Below, one piece after another: positions 1-10,262 of a DNA stretch of 64,000 nt. The translations under genes were made by a program, and so were the position numbers. Origin of the DNA: Pseudomonas proteolytica (GTDB lineage Bacteria; Pseudomonadota; Gammaproteobacteria; Pseudomonadales; Pseudomonadaceae); assembly GCF_007858275.1 (NCBI RefSeq), contig NZ_VFEV01000026.1:1-64000 (forward strand), written 5' to 3'. Under the pieces are notes generated by a model. The model made no database searches, was not told where the DNA came from, and saw only the letters and a program-made list of their open reading frames with translations. Each line of letters starts with the position of its first letter. Position 1 is the stretch's first letter.

Positions 1-46
1 CCCAATAAGACGAATGCGTTGTACCAGATACACCGCAGCGGCTGGT

Positions 47-161
47 TTTGGGGCTGCTTCGCAGCCCAGCGCGGGGCAAGCCCGCTCGCCACAGGAGAGT
101 TCGTCAGTTTCTGAAAGTTGTGTAGATACCTATGGCTATCGCAGGCAAGCCAGCTCCCACA
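47..161. repeat. REP-like palindromes
   Basis: Two REP-type palindrome copies facing each other. The first is a GGGCTGC/GCAGCCC hairpin followed by GGGGCAAGCCCGCTCGCC; the second is CTATCGCAGGCAAGCCAGCTCCCAC. They lie in the gap downstream of creA. The pairing resembles other REP doublets in this window but is less regular. Confidence 0.6.
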
Positions 162-185
162 TAAAGCAACGCTGCACTGTCAGGC

Positions 186-650
186 TTATTGCGCACTAGG
201 CCAAGGCAGAATCGGAATCGCCGTCACCGCATTCTGCGGACTGCCTTCGATCAGGCGGTCGCTGTAGACCAGATACACCAGGGTATTGCGCTTCTTATCA
301 AGGAAACGCACCACCTGCATGGTCTTGAACACCAGCGAAGTGCGCTCCTTGAACACTTCGTCGCCATCCTTGAGCTCACCCTTGAAGCGGATCGGCCCGA
401 CCTGGCGGCAGGCAATCGACGCTTCGGCGCGATCTTCGGCCAGGCCCAGGCCACCTTTGACACCGCCGGTCTTGGCGCGAGACAAGTAGCAGGTCACGCC
501 GTCAACCTTGGGGTCGTCAAACGCTTCGACGACGATTCGGTCGTTGGGGCCGACAAACTTGAACACCGTCGATACCTGGCCAATCTCTTCAGCCGAAGCC
601 AGCAGCGGCATCACCACCAACAACCCCAGCAACCCCTTCAATACACGCAT
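186..650 (-). CDS. creA: CreA family periplasmic protein
   Basis: A 154-residue protein with an N-terminal signal peptide ([20 protein letters not shown], cleavage after about residue 20). The mature part matches the CreA family throughout: [23 protein letters not shown], the [10 protein letters not shown] segment, and a conserved C-terminal half. CreA proteins are small exported proteins of unknown biochemical role; the name comes from the E. coli cre locus. The gene lies 13 bases after proB on the same strand, so it is probably co-transcribed with it. This proB-creA neighbourhood is conserved in Pseudomonas. The length is normal for the family. Confidence 0.88.
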   Translation of the reverse strand: MRVLKGLLGLLVVMPLLASAEEIGQVSTVFKFVGPNDRIVVEAFDDPKVDGVTCYLSRAKTGGVKGGLGLAEDRAEASIACRQVGPIRFKGELKDGDEVFKERTSLVFKTMQVVRFLDKKRNTLVYLVYSDRLIEGSPQNAVTAIPILPWPSAQ

Positions 651-663
651 CGCAGCTTTTCCT

Positions 664-1782
664 TTAAACCAGGATCAGGTTATCGCGGTGAACCAGCTCC
701 GGCTCAGCCATGTAACCCAACAGACCGACAATCGACTCAGACGACTGCCCAATGATTTTCTGCGCCTCAAGGGCGCTGTAGTTGGCCAGGCCACGGGCGA
801 TCTCACGACCGTCCGGCGCTACGCACACCACCATTTCACCACGGCGGAAGCTGCCCTGGACCAGCTTGACGCCTACCGGCAACAAGCTCTTGTTACCCTG
901 GGACAACGCCGACACCGCCCCCGCATCCAGTACCAGGGTGCCACGGGTCTGCAGATGGCCGGCCAGCCACTGCTTGCGCGCCGCCAGCATGCCACGCTCG
1001 GGCGATAGCAACGTGCCAATGCGCTCGCCAGCCTTGAGGCGATCCAGCACGCGCTCCAGGCGCCCGCCGACGATGATGGTATGGGCACCAGAGCGGGCCG
1101 CCAAGCGCGCAGCGCGCAACTTGGTCTGCATGCCACCACGCCCCAGCGCACCACCGACACTGCCGGCCACGGCATCGAGCGCCGGATCATCGGCACGCGC
1201 CTCGTAGATCAGCTGGGCGTCCGGGTTATTGCGCGGATCGGCGTCGAACATGCCATCGCGATCCGTGAGGATCACCAGCAGGTCAGCCTCCACCAGGTTG
1301 GCCACGAGGGCAGCCAAGGTGTCGTTGTCGCCAAAACGGATCTCGTCGGTCACCACGGTGTCATTCTCGTTGATCACCGGGATCACCTTGAGCTCGACCA
1401 GGGCACGCAAGGTGCTACGGGCATTGAGGTAACGCTTGCGGTCAGACAGATCGTCATGGGTCAACAGAATCTGCGCGGTATGGCGCCCGTGCTCGGCGAA
1501 GCTGGATTCCCAAGCCTGCACCAACCCCATCTGACCAATCGCCGCAGCAGCCTGCAACTCATGCATCGCGCTGGGTCGCGCGGTCCAGCCAAGGCGGCTC
1601 ATCCCGGCGGCAACCGCCCCGGACGACACCAGCACCAACTCGACACCCGCCTCATGCAAGGCCACCATCTGTTCAACCCAGACGCTCATGGCTGCGCGAT
1701 CCAGCCCCTTGCCATCTGCCGTCAGCAGCGCACTTCCGATCTTTACGACCCAGCGTTGCGCACCCGTCACTTTGCTCCGCAT
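664..1782 (-). CDS. proB: Glutamate 5-kinase
   Basis: Phosphorylates L-glutamate to gamma-glutamyl phosphate with ATP, the first step of proline synthesis in the cytoplasm. The amino acid kinase domain covers about residues 8-250 ([48 protein letters not shown]). A PUA domain follows at about 275-355. The start [17 protein letters not shown] gives 372 residues, the usual length; the open frame extends nine codons upstream, with a second ATG directly before the chosen one. The gene follows obgE on the same strand with a hairpin between them, and creA follows it. Confidence 0.96.
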   Translation of the reverse strand: MRSKVTGAQRWVVKIGSALLTADGKGLDRAAMSVWVEQMVALHEAGVELVLVSSGAVAAGMSRLGWTARPSAMHELQAAAAIGQMGLVQAWESSFAEHGRHTAQILLTHDDLSDRKRYLNARSTLRALVELKVIPVINENDTVVTDEIRFGDNDTLAALVANLVEADLLVILTDRDGMFDADPRNNPDAQLIYEARADDPALDAVAGSVGGALGRGGMQTKLRAARLAARSGAHTIIVGGRLERVLDRLKAGERIGTLLSPERGMLAARKQWLAGHLQTRGTLVLDAGAVSALSQGNKSLLPVGVKLVQGSFRRGEMVVCVAPDGREIARGLANYSALEAQKIIGQSSESIVGLLGYMAEPELVHRDNLILV

Positions 1783-1865
1783 CATCTTCAACCTTAGATT
1801 GAGGGCCACGCGACCCAGCGCCGCCCATAACGTTATTCGTGACTACCGATTACCAGATACTAAAA

Positions 1866-1885
1866 CGCCGCTCGATTGAGCGGCG
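1866..1885 (-). terminator. Hairpin between obgE and proB
   Basis: Arms CGCCGCTC and GAGCGGCG with a GATT loop. An A-rich run on the plus strand just before it reads as a U-run on the minus-strand transcript, as expected for an intrinsic terminator after obgE. Confidence 0.75.
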
Positions 1886-1905
1886 CTTAAGTTTATCGCA
1901 ACAGA

Positions 1906-3159
<1,254 letters not shown>

Positions 3160-3277
3160 TTAAGAAACCAAGACATAAGACTCTTGCAAAAATGAGCGCA
3201 GCGACCTCAATCAACGACCGCAAATCCAGCGCTTGAGCCCATCACAAACAGCTTTGCAAGAGACTCACCCCACAAAC

Positions 3278-3309
3278 GAAAAAGCCCCGTCGCAAGACAG
3301 GGCTTTTCC
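3278..3309 (-). terminator. Terminator after rpmA
   Basis: Arms AAAGCCC and GGGCTTT flank a loop with a GTC/GAC pair. A-rich sequence on the distal side gives a U-run on the minus-strand transcript. Lies just downstream of the rpmA stop. Confidence 0.78.
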
Positions 3310-3322
3310 AGCGAGCTCGCAA

Positions 3323-3580
3323 TTAAGCCGAGACAACGCTCACGTAACGGCGGTTGAACGCGCCTTTTACTTCAAACTTGATCACGCCTTCGATTTTCGC
3401 GAAGAGGGTGTGATCTTTACCCATGCCTACACCGTAACCGGCGTGGAATTGGGTGCCGCGCTGACGCACGATGATGTTGCCCGGAATGATTTTCTGGCCG
3501 CCATACATCTTAACGCCAAGGCGTTTGGCTTCTGAGTCGCGACCGTTACGGGTACTACCACCAGCTTTTTTGTGTGCCAT
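3323..3580 (-). CDS. rpmA: 50S ribosomal protein L27
   Basis: Ribosomal protein L27, 85 residues, starting [20 protein letters not shown], with the family signature [21 protein letters not shown]. Its N-terminus reaches towards the peptidyl transferase centre. It lies 34 bases after rplU on the same strand, in the conserved rplU-rpmA operon. Length and start are standard, with a GGAG-type ribosome binding site before the ATG. Confidence 0.98.
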   Translation of the reverse strand: MAHKKAGGSTRNGRDSEAKRLGVKMYGGQKIIPGNIIVRQRGTQFHAGYGVGMGKDHTLFAKIEGVIKFEVKGAFNRRYVSVVSA

Positions 3581-3614
3581 GAGTCAATTCTCCTAGTGAG
3601 GAATTAGGCTGAAA

Positions 3615-3929
3615 TTAAGCCTGAATACCGGTGATTTTGATCTCGGTGTACCACTGGCGGTGGCCCATACGCTTCATGTGGTGCTTACGACGACGGAACT
3701 TGATGATGCGGACTTTATCGTGACGACCTTGGGAGATCACTTCAGCCACAACGGTAGCGCCAGCAACAACTGGAGCGCCGATGTTCACGTCATCGCCATT
3801 GGCGACCAACAGAACGCGATCAAAAGTAACGGATTCGCCGGTAGCGATTTCCAGTTTTTCGATCTTCAGGTATTCACCTGGGGCGACCTTGTATTGCTTG
3901 CCACCAGTAACAATTACTGCGTACGACAT
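3615..3929 (-). CDS. rplU: 50S ribosomal protein L21
   Basis: Ribosomal protein L21, 104 residues, beginning [20 protein letters not shown] and ending with the [21 protein letters not shown] segment typical of the family. The open frame runs about 118 codons further upstream, but that extension has no L21 similarity and crosses the promoter region. The ATG at 3929 has a GGAGAAATACC ribosome binding site. First gene of the rplU-rpmA operon and divergent from ispB. Confidence 0.97.
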   Translation of the reverse strand: MSYAVIVTGGKQYKVAPGEYLKIEKLEIATGESVTFDRVLLVANGDDVNIGAPVVAGATVVAEVISQGRHDKVRIIKFRRRKHHMKRMGHRQWYTEIKITGIQA

Positions 3930-4096
3930 GGTATTTCTCCGATAATCCTGCTCACCCAGCGCTTTATAAGAAGAGGTATTGGCTGGCATGGCTGCATGGG
4001 ATGGACGTCCCGAATGCAATTGCGTAAGGCAGGTGCTGCCCAGGAAGTTCAGGGTGCGCGATTGTACGCAAGCTGTGAAAGGCTTGCAAGTAGCCG

Positions 4097-4238
4097 CCAG
4101 TCGCCGTGAAAGCGTAGCGAGCGAAGGGAAGACAAGGAAAAAACAGGCGAGGAAGCGGAGTTTACTGGTTGTAAATGAGCATTCCGAGCCTGTTTTTGAC
4201 GCAGGATTACCGAGCGCAGTAGCTTTCACGGTGACTGG
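4097..4238. repeat. Long imperfect palindrome
   Basis: A 142-base nested inverted repeat in the 377-base gap between divergent rplU and ispB. The outer arms CCAGTCGCCGTGAAAGC and GCTTTCACGGTGACTGG differ by one base. An inner pair AAAAACAGGC/GCCTGTTTTT surrounds a third GTTTAC/GTAAAT hairpin. It has no coding potential. It may belong to one of the intergenic repeat families described in P. fluorescens genomes, or form a structured leader. Otherwise the gap should hold the promoters of both operons. Confidence 0.7.
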
Positions 4239-4306
4239 ACGCGCCTTGACACCCGGGGGCGCGGGTCCTAGCATGCCGCGCAACCCTTCTGGAGCGACTG
4301 TCGCTG

Positions 4307-5275
4307 ATGCAACCCCAAGCTTTCTACCGCGCGGTGGCGGACGATTTTAGCGCCGTCGACGACATCATCAAGAAGCAACTGACTTCTAAAGTGCCGCTGG
4401 TCTCCAAAATTGGCGACTATATTACGTCGGCCGGCGGTAAACGCCTGCGTCCTTTATTAGTGTTGCTGTGTGGCAAGGCCCTGGGCCGCGAAGGCGATGA
4501 CCTGCGCCTGCTGGCCGCTACTATCGAGTTCCTGCACACAGCCACCCTGCTGCACGATGACGTGGTCGACATGTCCGGCATGCGCCGTGGTCGCGAGACC
4601 GCCAACGCCATGTGGGGCAATGCGCCCAGCGTGTTGGTGGGCGACTTCCTGTATTCGCGCTCGTTCGAAATGATGGTCGAACTGGGCTCGATGCCGGTGA
4701 TGAAAATCCTGTCCCAGGCCACGCGCATCATCGCTGAAGGCGAAGTGTTGCAGCTGTCCAAGGTGCGTGACGCGAGCACCACCGAAGAAACCTACATGGA
4801 AGTGATTCGCGGCAAGACCGCGATGCTCTTCGAAGCCTCGACCCACAGCGCCGCCGCCCTGTGCCAGGCGACTGCCGAACAGGCCGAAGCCCTGCGCACC
4901 TTTGGTGACCACCTGGGCGTGGCCTTCCAACTGGTGGACGACCTGCTCGACTATCGCGGCGACGCCGAAACCCTGGGCAAGAACGTCGGTGACGACCTGG
5001 CCGAAGGCAAGCCGACCCTGCCGCTGATCTACACCATGCGCGAAGGCACGCCGGAACAGGCGGCACTGGTGCGCAAGGCGATCCAGAAAGGCGGCATCGA
5101 GGACCTGGAAAGCATCCGCGCAGCCGTGGAGGCCTCGGGCTCTCTGGAGTACACCGCACAACTGGCGCGCGACTACGTGGCCCGTGCCATCAAGTGCCTG
5201 GAAGCCCTCCCCGCCAGCGAATACCGGGACGCCCTGGTGGAGCTGAGTGAGTTTGCGGTAGCCCGTACTCACTAA
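4307..5275 (+). CDS. ispB: All-trans polyprenyl (octaprenyl) diphosphate synthase
   Basis: Elongates farnesyl diphosphate with isopentenyl diphosphate units to the ubiquinone side chain. A 322-residue trans-prenyltransferase. The first aspartate-rich motif is in [16 protein letters not shown] and the second in [13 protein letters not shown]; the [12 protein letters not shown] segment binds diphosphate. Divergent from rplU, an arrangement conserved in gammaproteobacteria. Chain length (C40 or C45) cannot be fixed by eye; Pseudomonas ubiquinone is mainly UQ-9, so the octaprenyl name is conventional. Confidence 0.95.
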   Translation: MQPQAFYRAVADDFSAVDDIIKKQLTSKVPLVSKIGDYITSAGGKRLRPLLVLLCGKALGREGDDLRLLAATIEFLHTATLLHDDVVDMSGMRRGRETANAMWGNAPSVLVGDFLYSRSFEMMVELGSMPVMKILSQATRIIAEGEVLQLSKVRDASTTEETYMEVIRGKTAMLFEASTHSAAALCQATAEQAEALRTFGDHLGVAFQLVDDLLDYRGDAETLGKNVGDDLAEGKPTLPLIYTMREGTPEQAALVRKAIQKGGIEDLESIRAAVEASGSLEYTAQLARDYVARAIKCLEALPASEYRDALVELSEFAVARTH

Positions 5276-5280
5276 CGCTC

Positions 5281-5367
5281 TGTGGGAGCTGGCTTGCCTG
5301 CAATAGCATCACCTCGGTACCGCTGATAGACCGAGGTGCCTGCATCGCAGGCAAGCCAGCTCCCACA
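5281..5367. repeat. REP doublet
   Basis: Two inverted REP copies (TGTGGGAGCTGGCTTGCCTG ... CAGGCAAGCCAGCTCCCACA) about 45 bases apart, between ispB and yjdM. The spacer has its own ACCTCGGT/ACCGAGGT pairing. Confidence 0.9.
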
Positions 5368-5447
5368 TTTAGACCGCAGCGCCCCCGCCCCAGCAAAACC
5401 CTATATAATGTGCGACTTTTAGCCATCCTGACTTTCAAGGAGCTTTA

Positions 5448-5789
5448 GTGAGCACGTTGCCACCCTGCCCAAAATGCAATTCCGAATACACCTATGAAGA
5501 CGGCGCCCAGCTGATCTGCCCGGAATGCGCCCACGAGTGGTCCGTCGGTGGTGAAGCCGAAGCAGCCAATGATGAAGCCGTGAAGAAAGACTCCGTGGGT
5601 AACGTCCTGCAAGACGGTGACACCATCACCGTGATCAAAGACCTCAAGGTCAAGGGCACCTCGCTGGTGGTCAAGGTCGGCACCAAGGTCAAGAACATCC
5701 GCCTGTGCGATGGCGACCACGATATCGACTGCAAGATCGACGGTATCGGCCCGATGAAGCTCAAGTCCGAGTTCGTCCGCAAGGTCTGA
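5448..5789 (+). CDS. yjdM: Zinc-ribbon protein YjdM (PhnA-like)
   Basis: A 113-residue protein of the PhnA/YjdM family. The N-terminal zinc ribbon has two Cys pairs ([15 protein letters not shown] and [10 protein letters not shown]). The C-terminal domain is [23 protein letters not shown]. Despite the old name phosphonoacetate hydrolase/PhnA, YjdM has no established role in phosphonate use, and no phn genes are nearby. Translation starts at GTG, with AAGGAGC about seven bases upstream. A TATAAT-like element lies near 5402, so it probably has its own promoter. Confidence 0.9.
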   Translation: MSTLPPCPKCNSEYTYEDGAQLICPECAHEWSVGGEAEAANDEAVKKDSVGNVLQDGDTITVIKDLKVKGTSLVVKVGTKVKNIRLCDGDHDIDCKIDGIGPMKLKSEFVRKV

Positions 5790-5938
5790 CCTGCCTGCTC
5801 CATCCCGCGCCCGCCGCGGGATGGCGTCTCACCCTCCCCGCATCACCTCCCTCCAAGTAGCAAAAAGCCATCCCTTTTGACCTTGCACAATGCCCACACA
5901 GAAAAATCAGGAAATTGCCAATAGGGACTTGCTATTCT

Positions 5939-5957
5939 ACGAATAAGAATTATTCTC
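5939..5957. promoter_or_regulatory. Fur-box-like palindrome
   Basis: ACGAATAAGAATTATTCTC contains the perfect palindrome GAATAA-GAA-TTATTC and resembles the Fur consensus. It ends 28 bases before the ATG at 5986, so it probably overlaps that gene's promoter and makes it iron-repressed. Confidence 0.7.
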
Positions 5958-5985
5958 ATTGAAACCTTTCAAGGAGATGCGAACC

Positions 5986-6243
5986 ATGACTTATTTGATT
6001 GATGCCTGGCTGGACCGTCCGCACCCTTACCTGCGGATCCTTCATCGGGAAACCGGCGAAGTGTGTGCGGTGCTCGAAGAAGAAGCGCTGAATGAATTGC
6101 AGGACCAGGGCGACCTGGACGTCAACGGCCTGAGTTCCAGTGAACCTGGGGTGCTGAAGGAGGTAGTGAGGAATCTGTTTCTGTTCTGCTATGCCCGAGC
6201 ATTGCGCCCGGTGACAGAGCTGCATGGCAAGTTTCACCCATGA
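5986..6243 (+). CDS. Small iron-regulated hypothetical protein (PA4570-like)
   Basis: An 85-residue protein without signal peptide or membrane segment, beginning MTYLIDAWLDRPHPYLRIL. The start was chosen for its AAGGAG ribosome binding site nine bases upstream; a nearer in-frame start at 5959 lies beside the Fur-like box and is unlikely. By position (after ispB) and iron box it corresponds to PA4570 of P. aeruginosa, which I recall as a Fur-regulated gene of unknown function. It contains the acidic stretch EEEALNELQDQGDLDVNGL but no recognisable catalytic motif. An iron-responsive role is inferred from the promoter only. Confidence 0.8.
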   Translation: MTYLIDAWLDRPHPYLRILHRETGEVCAVLEEEALNELQDQGDLDVNGLSSSEPGVLKEVVRNLFLFCYARALRPVTELHGKFHP

Positions 6244-6276
6244 GCAACCCGAAAAGCCCTGATTGCACCGGGCTCA

Positions 6277-6364
6277 TGTGGGAACTGGCTTGCCTGCGAT
6301 AGCAGCACCTCGGTGTAGCTCAAGACCGAGTCATCTGCATCGCAGGCAAGCGAGCGCCTACACA
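6277..6364. repeat. REP doublet
   Basis: Inverted REP copies (ATGTGGGAACTGGCTTGCCT ... CATCGCAGGCAAGCGAGCGC) in the gap between the PA4570-like gene and the convergent fklB. The second arm has diverged. Confidence 0.85.
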
Positions 6365-6390
6365 GAGCCAGGCGCAACCATCAGCAGGTC

Positions 6391-7008
6391 TTACAGAACG
6401 TCGAGCAGCTCGACGTCGAATACCAGAACGCTGTGCGGCGGGATGCTGCCAACGCCTTGTGCGCCGTAAGCCAGTTCGCTCGGCACGTACAGGCGCCATT
6501 TGCTACCGGCATTCATCAGTTGCAGGGCTTCGGTCCAGCCAGCGATCACGCCACCCACCGGGAATTCTGCCGGCTGGCCACGCTCGTAGGAGCTGTCGAA
6601 CACAGTGCCGTCGATCAGGGTGCCATGGTAGTGGGTACGCACCTGGTCTTCACGGGTCGGCTTGGCGCCTTCACCGGCGGTCAGCACTTCAAACTGCAGG
6701 CCGGAAGCCAGGGTGGTGATGCCTTCACGCTTGGCGTTTTCAGCCAGGAATGCCAGGCCAGCGCCTGCGGCGGCTTCAGCCTTGGCTGCTGCTTCGGCTT
6801 GCATGATGTCGCGGATCACCTTGAAGCTGGCAGCCATTTGCTCTTGGTCAACACGGCTTGGCTTGCCGCCGAACGCGTCGGTCAGGCCAGCCAGGATCGC
6901 GTCCAGGCTCACGCCAGGTGGCGGGTTGTCGCGCAGTTGGTCGCCCAACTGACGGCCAATACCGTAGCTGACGCGGGTTTCGTCGGTGGACAGATTAACT
7001 TCGGACAT
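6391..7008 (-). CDS. fklB: FKBP-type peptidyl-prolyl cis-trans isomerase
   Basis: Catalyses prolyl bond isomerisation. 205 residues: an N-terminal dimerisation domain (about 1-100, YGIGRQLGDQLRDNPPPGVSL, helix with repeated Ala/Glu) and a C-terminal FKBP domain (QVRTHYHGTLIDGTVFDSSY, GWTEALQLMNAGSKWRLYVP, LAYGAQGVGSIPPHSVLVFDVELL). No signal peptide, so it is the cytoplasmic FklB rather than periplasmic FkpA. The start MSEVNLSTDETRVSYG has a good GGAAAG-type site upstream; the open frame extends 13 codons further without similarity. Confidence 0.94.
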   Translation of the reverse strand: MSEVNLSTDETRVSYGIGRQLGDQLRDNPPPGVSLDAILAGLTDAFGGKPSRVDQEQMAASFKVIRDIMQAEAAAKAEAAAGAGLAFLAENAKREGITTLASGLQFEVLTAGEGAKPTREDQVRTHYHGTLIDGTVFDSSYERGQPAEFPVGGVIAGWTEALQLMNAGSKWRLYVPSELAYGAQGVGSIPPHSVLVFDVELLDVL

Positions 7009-7076
7009 GGAAAGGCTCCGCTGTAGGACAACCGCAAAGGCCTGCAAAAGCGCAGTTTCTGCGTGCTATCCAAACT

Positions 7077-7106
7077 AAAAGGGCGAGCAGACTAGCACAC
7101 TCGCCC
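7077..7106 (-). terminator. Terminator after the YqhA-type gene
   Basis: Arms AGGGCGAG and CTCGCCCT with a 13-base loop, and an A-run on the plus strand that gives U-residues on the minus-strand transcript. Confidence 0.75.
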
Positions 7107-7154
7107 TACGCTTGATGAGCCCAAAATCCCGGGCCAAAAGGCGCCGGGCCTGGA

Positions 7155-7643
7155 TCAATGCTTGGTGACTTTATCCAGGTAACCCATGGCAAACGCCGAG
7201 ATCACGAAGGTCATGTGAATGATCACGTACCACATCAGGTGCTGTGGATCGACATTCTTGGCATCCATGAAGATACGCAGCAGGTGGATCGAGGAAATCG
7301 CCACGATGGATGCCGCCACTTTCATCTTCAGCGACGAAGAGTCCATGGTGCCCAGCCAGTTGAGCTTTTCCTTGTTGTCGTCGATATCCAATTGCGAGAC
7401 GAAGTTCTCGTAGCCGGAAATCATCACCATCACCAGCAACCCACCCACCAGGGCCATGTCGATCAGCGACAGCAGCACCAGGATCAGCTCCGACTCGGCC
7501 ATCGCAAAGACATTGGGCAGCAGGTGGATCACTTCCTGGAAGAATTTCAGCGCCAACGCCAGCAGCCCGAGGGACAAGCCGAAATAGATCGGCGCCAGCA
7601 GCCAGCGGGAGGCGTACATTGCATTTTCGATAAAGCGTTCCAT
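7155..7643 (-). CDS. YqhA/UPF0114 family membrane protein
   Basis: A 162-residue inner-membrane protein (TIGR00645/UPF0114 family). Three or four hydrophobic segments are visible (about 15-35, 50-75, 108-125, 138-155). The family segments [17 protein letters not shown] and SGYENFV are present. Function is unknown. It matches PA4574 of the conserved Pseudomonas neighbourhood and is followed by its own terminator, so it is probably a single-gene unit. Confidence 0.88.
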   Translation of the reverse strand: MERFIENAMYASRWLLAPIYFGLSLGLLALALKFFQEVIHLLPNVFAMAESELILVLLSLIDMALVGGLLVMVMISGYENFVSQLDIDDNKEKLNWLGTMDSSSLKMKVAASIVAISSIHLLRIFMDAKNVDPQHLMWYVIIHMTFVISAFAMGYLDKVTKH

Positions 7644-7807
7644 GGAATCTCACACAGCGTGGCTAGAAATGGCGGCGAGTATATCAGCCACGTACATCGC
7701 GCCATAACCACCCGGAAACTGACCTGTAGCGCTTCTGTAAGACTATTTTTCTGCTAGTGTCGGCCTCATCAAAGTGGCTCGATGCTGCCGGACAGGAATC
7801 TCAAATA

Positions 7808-9628
7808 ATGGATGTGCGATCTCCCTTGGCCAGTCTTGGCCTGTGTGTGGTATTGCTGGCGGCCAGTGGCTGCTCCCCCAGCGACGAGCACAAGCAAGCC
7901 AGTCTCGAAGAAAAAACCGCTCAGTTCGAGCAATCCCTGGACGTCATCCAGGACCCACGCCTCAAGGAGGCCGTAGCCGAACTGGGCGGTTCGCTGCTGC
8001 TGCTGGAGCGTGCGCGCATCAAGCTAGACACCAAACCCGTCGAGACCGAGTACGGGGAAAACACCCTGGCCGCGCTTGCGCACTACCCGACGCCACAAGC
8101 ACTGGTGGATACCTACATCAACGGGCTATTCGTCCTGCGCAAGAACTCGCACTCGGACTACCTGACCGATCTGCAACCGGTGTTCCCGTTCAGCTTCAAT
8201 ATGCCGGACCAATTCCCCTTTCCCCATGGCCTGGAATGGCAATCGGTGACCTTGAGCAACAACAAGATCATCCCATTCCAGCCGGAATGGTCGGAAACCG
8301 ACCCCGGCATTCAACTGAGCCCCAGCAGCTCCAACCTGACCAACCCGGACGACCTGACCGTCACCTATCCGTTCATCGAAGGCATCGAGACGGACAACAA
8401 GAGCCAGCCCCAACCCGTCACGCTCAAGGGCCAGGTCGAGGTCATCGCACCGCGTAAAGTCCTGACCTTCGACCTGACTCGCAAAGACGTGGGCCAGAAA
8501 CGCAGCGAAGAAAACCTCACCGTTACCCTGCTGGCCCTGGAAAACAACTACGCCGAGATCGAACTGACCAACACCGCGCCCCTGGCGCCGCAAGTAGCGG
8601 ATGAATCGCCCAACCCGCTGCTGGTCCAGGCCCGCGACACTACGGGGCTGTTTCTTTCCCGCTCCGGCTCAATCAACGAGAGCGCCGCCCAGGTGGCGTT
8701 CTACGAGCAGCAACTGGCGCAGATGCGCAAGCAAAAAACCTGGTCCGACGCCTTTGAGAAACAGCTGGGAGACGAGCAGAAAGCCTTTGAACAAAAGCAG
8801 GCCAGCCACTACGCCAAGGTCTACTTCAATGGGCAGATCGATAACCTGCAGGTCAGCGTACTGGACTTTTCCCAAGCAACTGTCACCCGCAAGGACCTTG
8901 AACTGCCGATCCGGCGCTTCGACAAAAACAGCCTGGAAAAAACCGTGCAGGCCCTGCCCATGCCGGTCACGGTGTATGACGACCAGGCAGCCGACTGGCT
9001 GCAAAGCGCCAGCCTCACCGAAGACCAGTTGAAAAGCAGCATCACCATCAGCCAGTCAGTGGAGGACGCCAGCGCCGCCCACATCGCCTTTGACCATCCT
9101 TTCACGTTCAATGACGACCTGATCGGCTCGACACGCACCAGCAGCGATGCACCGCTGACGTTCTTTACGGCAAATGATGAAGGCAAGCGCGGCGAGCCCA
9201 TCGAGTTGCCCACCGAGGCCTTTGAGGTCGACCCATGGCGCGGCACGATTACCTACGATCTGAATTTATTCCCGGAAAACCCAGGGTTTGCCGTGGGATC
9301 GATCCCACTGTTCCTCGCCACCATCGAAAAAAGCACCGTCAGCACGGCACAATTGCCCAAGGGCCTGTCGCTCCAGGACAACGCGCTGATTGTCGACCAG
9401 GCGCTTTTTCCTTCCGACAGCTGGCGGTTCTTTGCCAAGGACGCCAGCGGCAACTACTTGAAGGAAATCCTCGGCGTCAGCCATCGCGCCCAGGAATACG
9501 GCACTGCACTGTTTGATGTGCATTACTTTTATGGCCGGCCGACCGAGCTTGAAACCTACCAACGCACGGCGTTGAACACGGTGCAGTACGGCTTTGAGGT
9601 CAAGCTGGACAAACCCGAGACCAAATAA
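7808..9628 (+). CDS. Large lipoprotein of unknown function
   Basis: A 606-residue protein starting MDVRSPLASLGLCVVLLAASGC. The LAASGC lipobox puts the lipidated Cys near residue 22 and predicts a membrane-anchored periplasmic or surface lipoprotein. An in-frame GTG at 7757 would add 17 residues, but the ATG at 7808 has an AGGAA site and a clean signal peptide. The body alternates beta-rich segments with an N-terminal coiled region (EEKTAQFEQSLDVIQDPRLKEAVAELGGSLLLLERARIKL). I recognise no domain. Its position fits PA4573-type hypotheticals. Confidence 0.75.
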   Translation: MDVRSPLASLGLCVVLLAASGCSPSDEHKQASLEEKTAQFEQSLDVIQDPRLKEAVAELGGSLLLLERARIKLDTKPVETEYGENTLAALAHYPTPQALVDTYINGLFVLRKNSHSDYLTDLQPVFPFSFNMPDQFPFPHGLEWQSVTLSNNKIIPFQPEWSETDPGIQLSPSSSNLTNPDDLTVTYPFIEGIETDNKSQPQPVTLKGQVEVIAPRKVLTFDLTRKDVGQKRSEENLTVTLLALENNYAEIELTNTAPLAPQVADESPNPLLVQARDTTGLFLSRSGSINESAAQVAFYEQQLAQMRKQKTWSDAFEKQLGDEQKAFEQKQASHYAKVYFNGQIDNLQVSVLDFSQATVTRKDLELPIRRFDKNSLEKTVQALPMPVTVYDDQAADWLQSASLTEDQLKSSITISQSVEDASAAHIAFDHPFTFNDDLIGSTRTSSDAPLTFFTANDEGKRGEPIELPTEAFEVDPWRGTITYDLNLFPENPGFAVGSIPLFLATIEKSTVSTAQLPKGLSLQDNALIVDQALFPSDSWRFFAKDASGNYLKEILGVSHRAQEYGTALFDVHYFYGRPTELETYQRTALNTVQYGFEVKLDKPETK

Positions 9629-9630
9629 CC

Positions 9631-9658
9631 TGTAGGAGCCGGCAAGCCGGCTCCTACA
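9631..9658. repeat. Single REP palindrome
   Basis: TGTAGGAGCCGG and CCGGCTCCTACA with a CAAG loop, three bases after the lipoprotein stop. No T-run follows, so it is a REP hairpin rather than a classical terminator. Confidence 0.8.
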
Positions 9659-9669
9659 GGGGTTGCGGG

Positions 9670-9990
9670 TTACAGGTGCAGGGCGTGGGGCCGGCCGCCG
9701 TTGAGCTGGCGCAGATGGGCTTGCAGGTGAATGCACCATATCTGCGGGTCGTCGGCCAGTTCGTAGCCGTGCAGGGTCAGGCTTTGCACGATGGATTCAA
9801 GAATGTTTTCCGCGACGAACGGCCCGTGGAACGGCCCTTGGGACTTGATGGTCGAGGGCTGCTCACCGGTCATTCCGGCGGCAAACAGCAACGTCCACAT
9901 CCCTGCGTCCCCCGCAAGAGGACGAATGGAACATTCAATTCGGGTAACCAGGCCCAGGCACTGGCGGGTGAGGCAAAGGCTGCGCGGCAT
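9670..9990 (-). CDS. Conserved hypothetical protein (PA4575-like)
   Basis: A 106-residue protein beginning MPRSLCLTRQCLGLVTRIEC, without a clear signal peptide or membrane segment. I recognise the sequence type as a Pseudomonas-restricted conserved hypothetical occupying the place of PA4575, next to the Lon-like protease gene. It has Cys residues at 6, 11 and 20 near the N-terminus and a C-terminal IWCIHLQAHLRQLNGGRPH, but no metal-binding motif I can name. Function unknown. Confidence 0.68.
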   Translation of the reverse strand: MPRSLCLTRQCLGLVTRIECSIRPLAGDAGMWTLLFAAGMTGEQPSTIKSQGPFHGPFVAENILESIVQSLTLHGYELADDPQIWCIHLQAHLRQLNGGRPHALHL

Positions 9991-10164
9991 GGCGGCGACC
10001 CTCGGTAGATCCGGTGTTCAGCCTCCAAGTGCAAGGCTGTCTCTATCCCATGACTCCTGTAGATATCCCTTGAGCTGAGAATAGAAGAAAACCGGTACAA
10101 ACCAAGGTTGTAGGGACCAACGGTGGTTGGCCCCATACAATTGAGCCAAAAATATGGCACCCCC

Positions 10165-10253
10165 TGTAGGAGCCGACTTGCCGGCGATAGCGCCAAAGCT
10201 GCTGGCCTATCAATACCTGACAGACCGCCATCGCCGGCAAGCCGGCTCCTACA
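10165..10253. repeat. REP doublet
   Basis: TGTAGGAGCCGACTTGCCGG ... CCGGCAAGCCGGCTCCTACA in inverted orientation. It takes up much of the 272-base gap between the PA4575-like gene and the Lon-like protease; the rest shows no gene. Confidence 0.9.
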
Positions 10254-10262
10254 ACGGATACA

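Noticed and set aside
3930-4283. Longer form of L21 starting near 4283
   Set aside because: The extra 118 codons have no ribosomal similarity and overlap the palindrome and promoter region; the ATG at 3929 has a good ribosome binding site.
5281-5367. CRISPR or insertion sequence ends
   Set aside because: The paired palindromes recur singly at scattered gaps without regular spacers, target duplications or transposase genes; they are REP elements.
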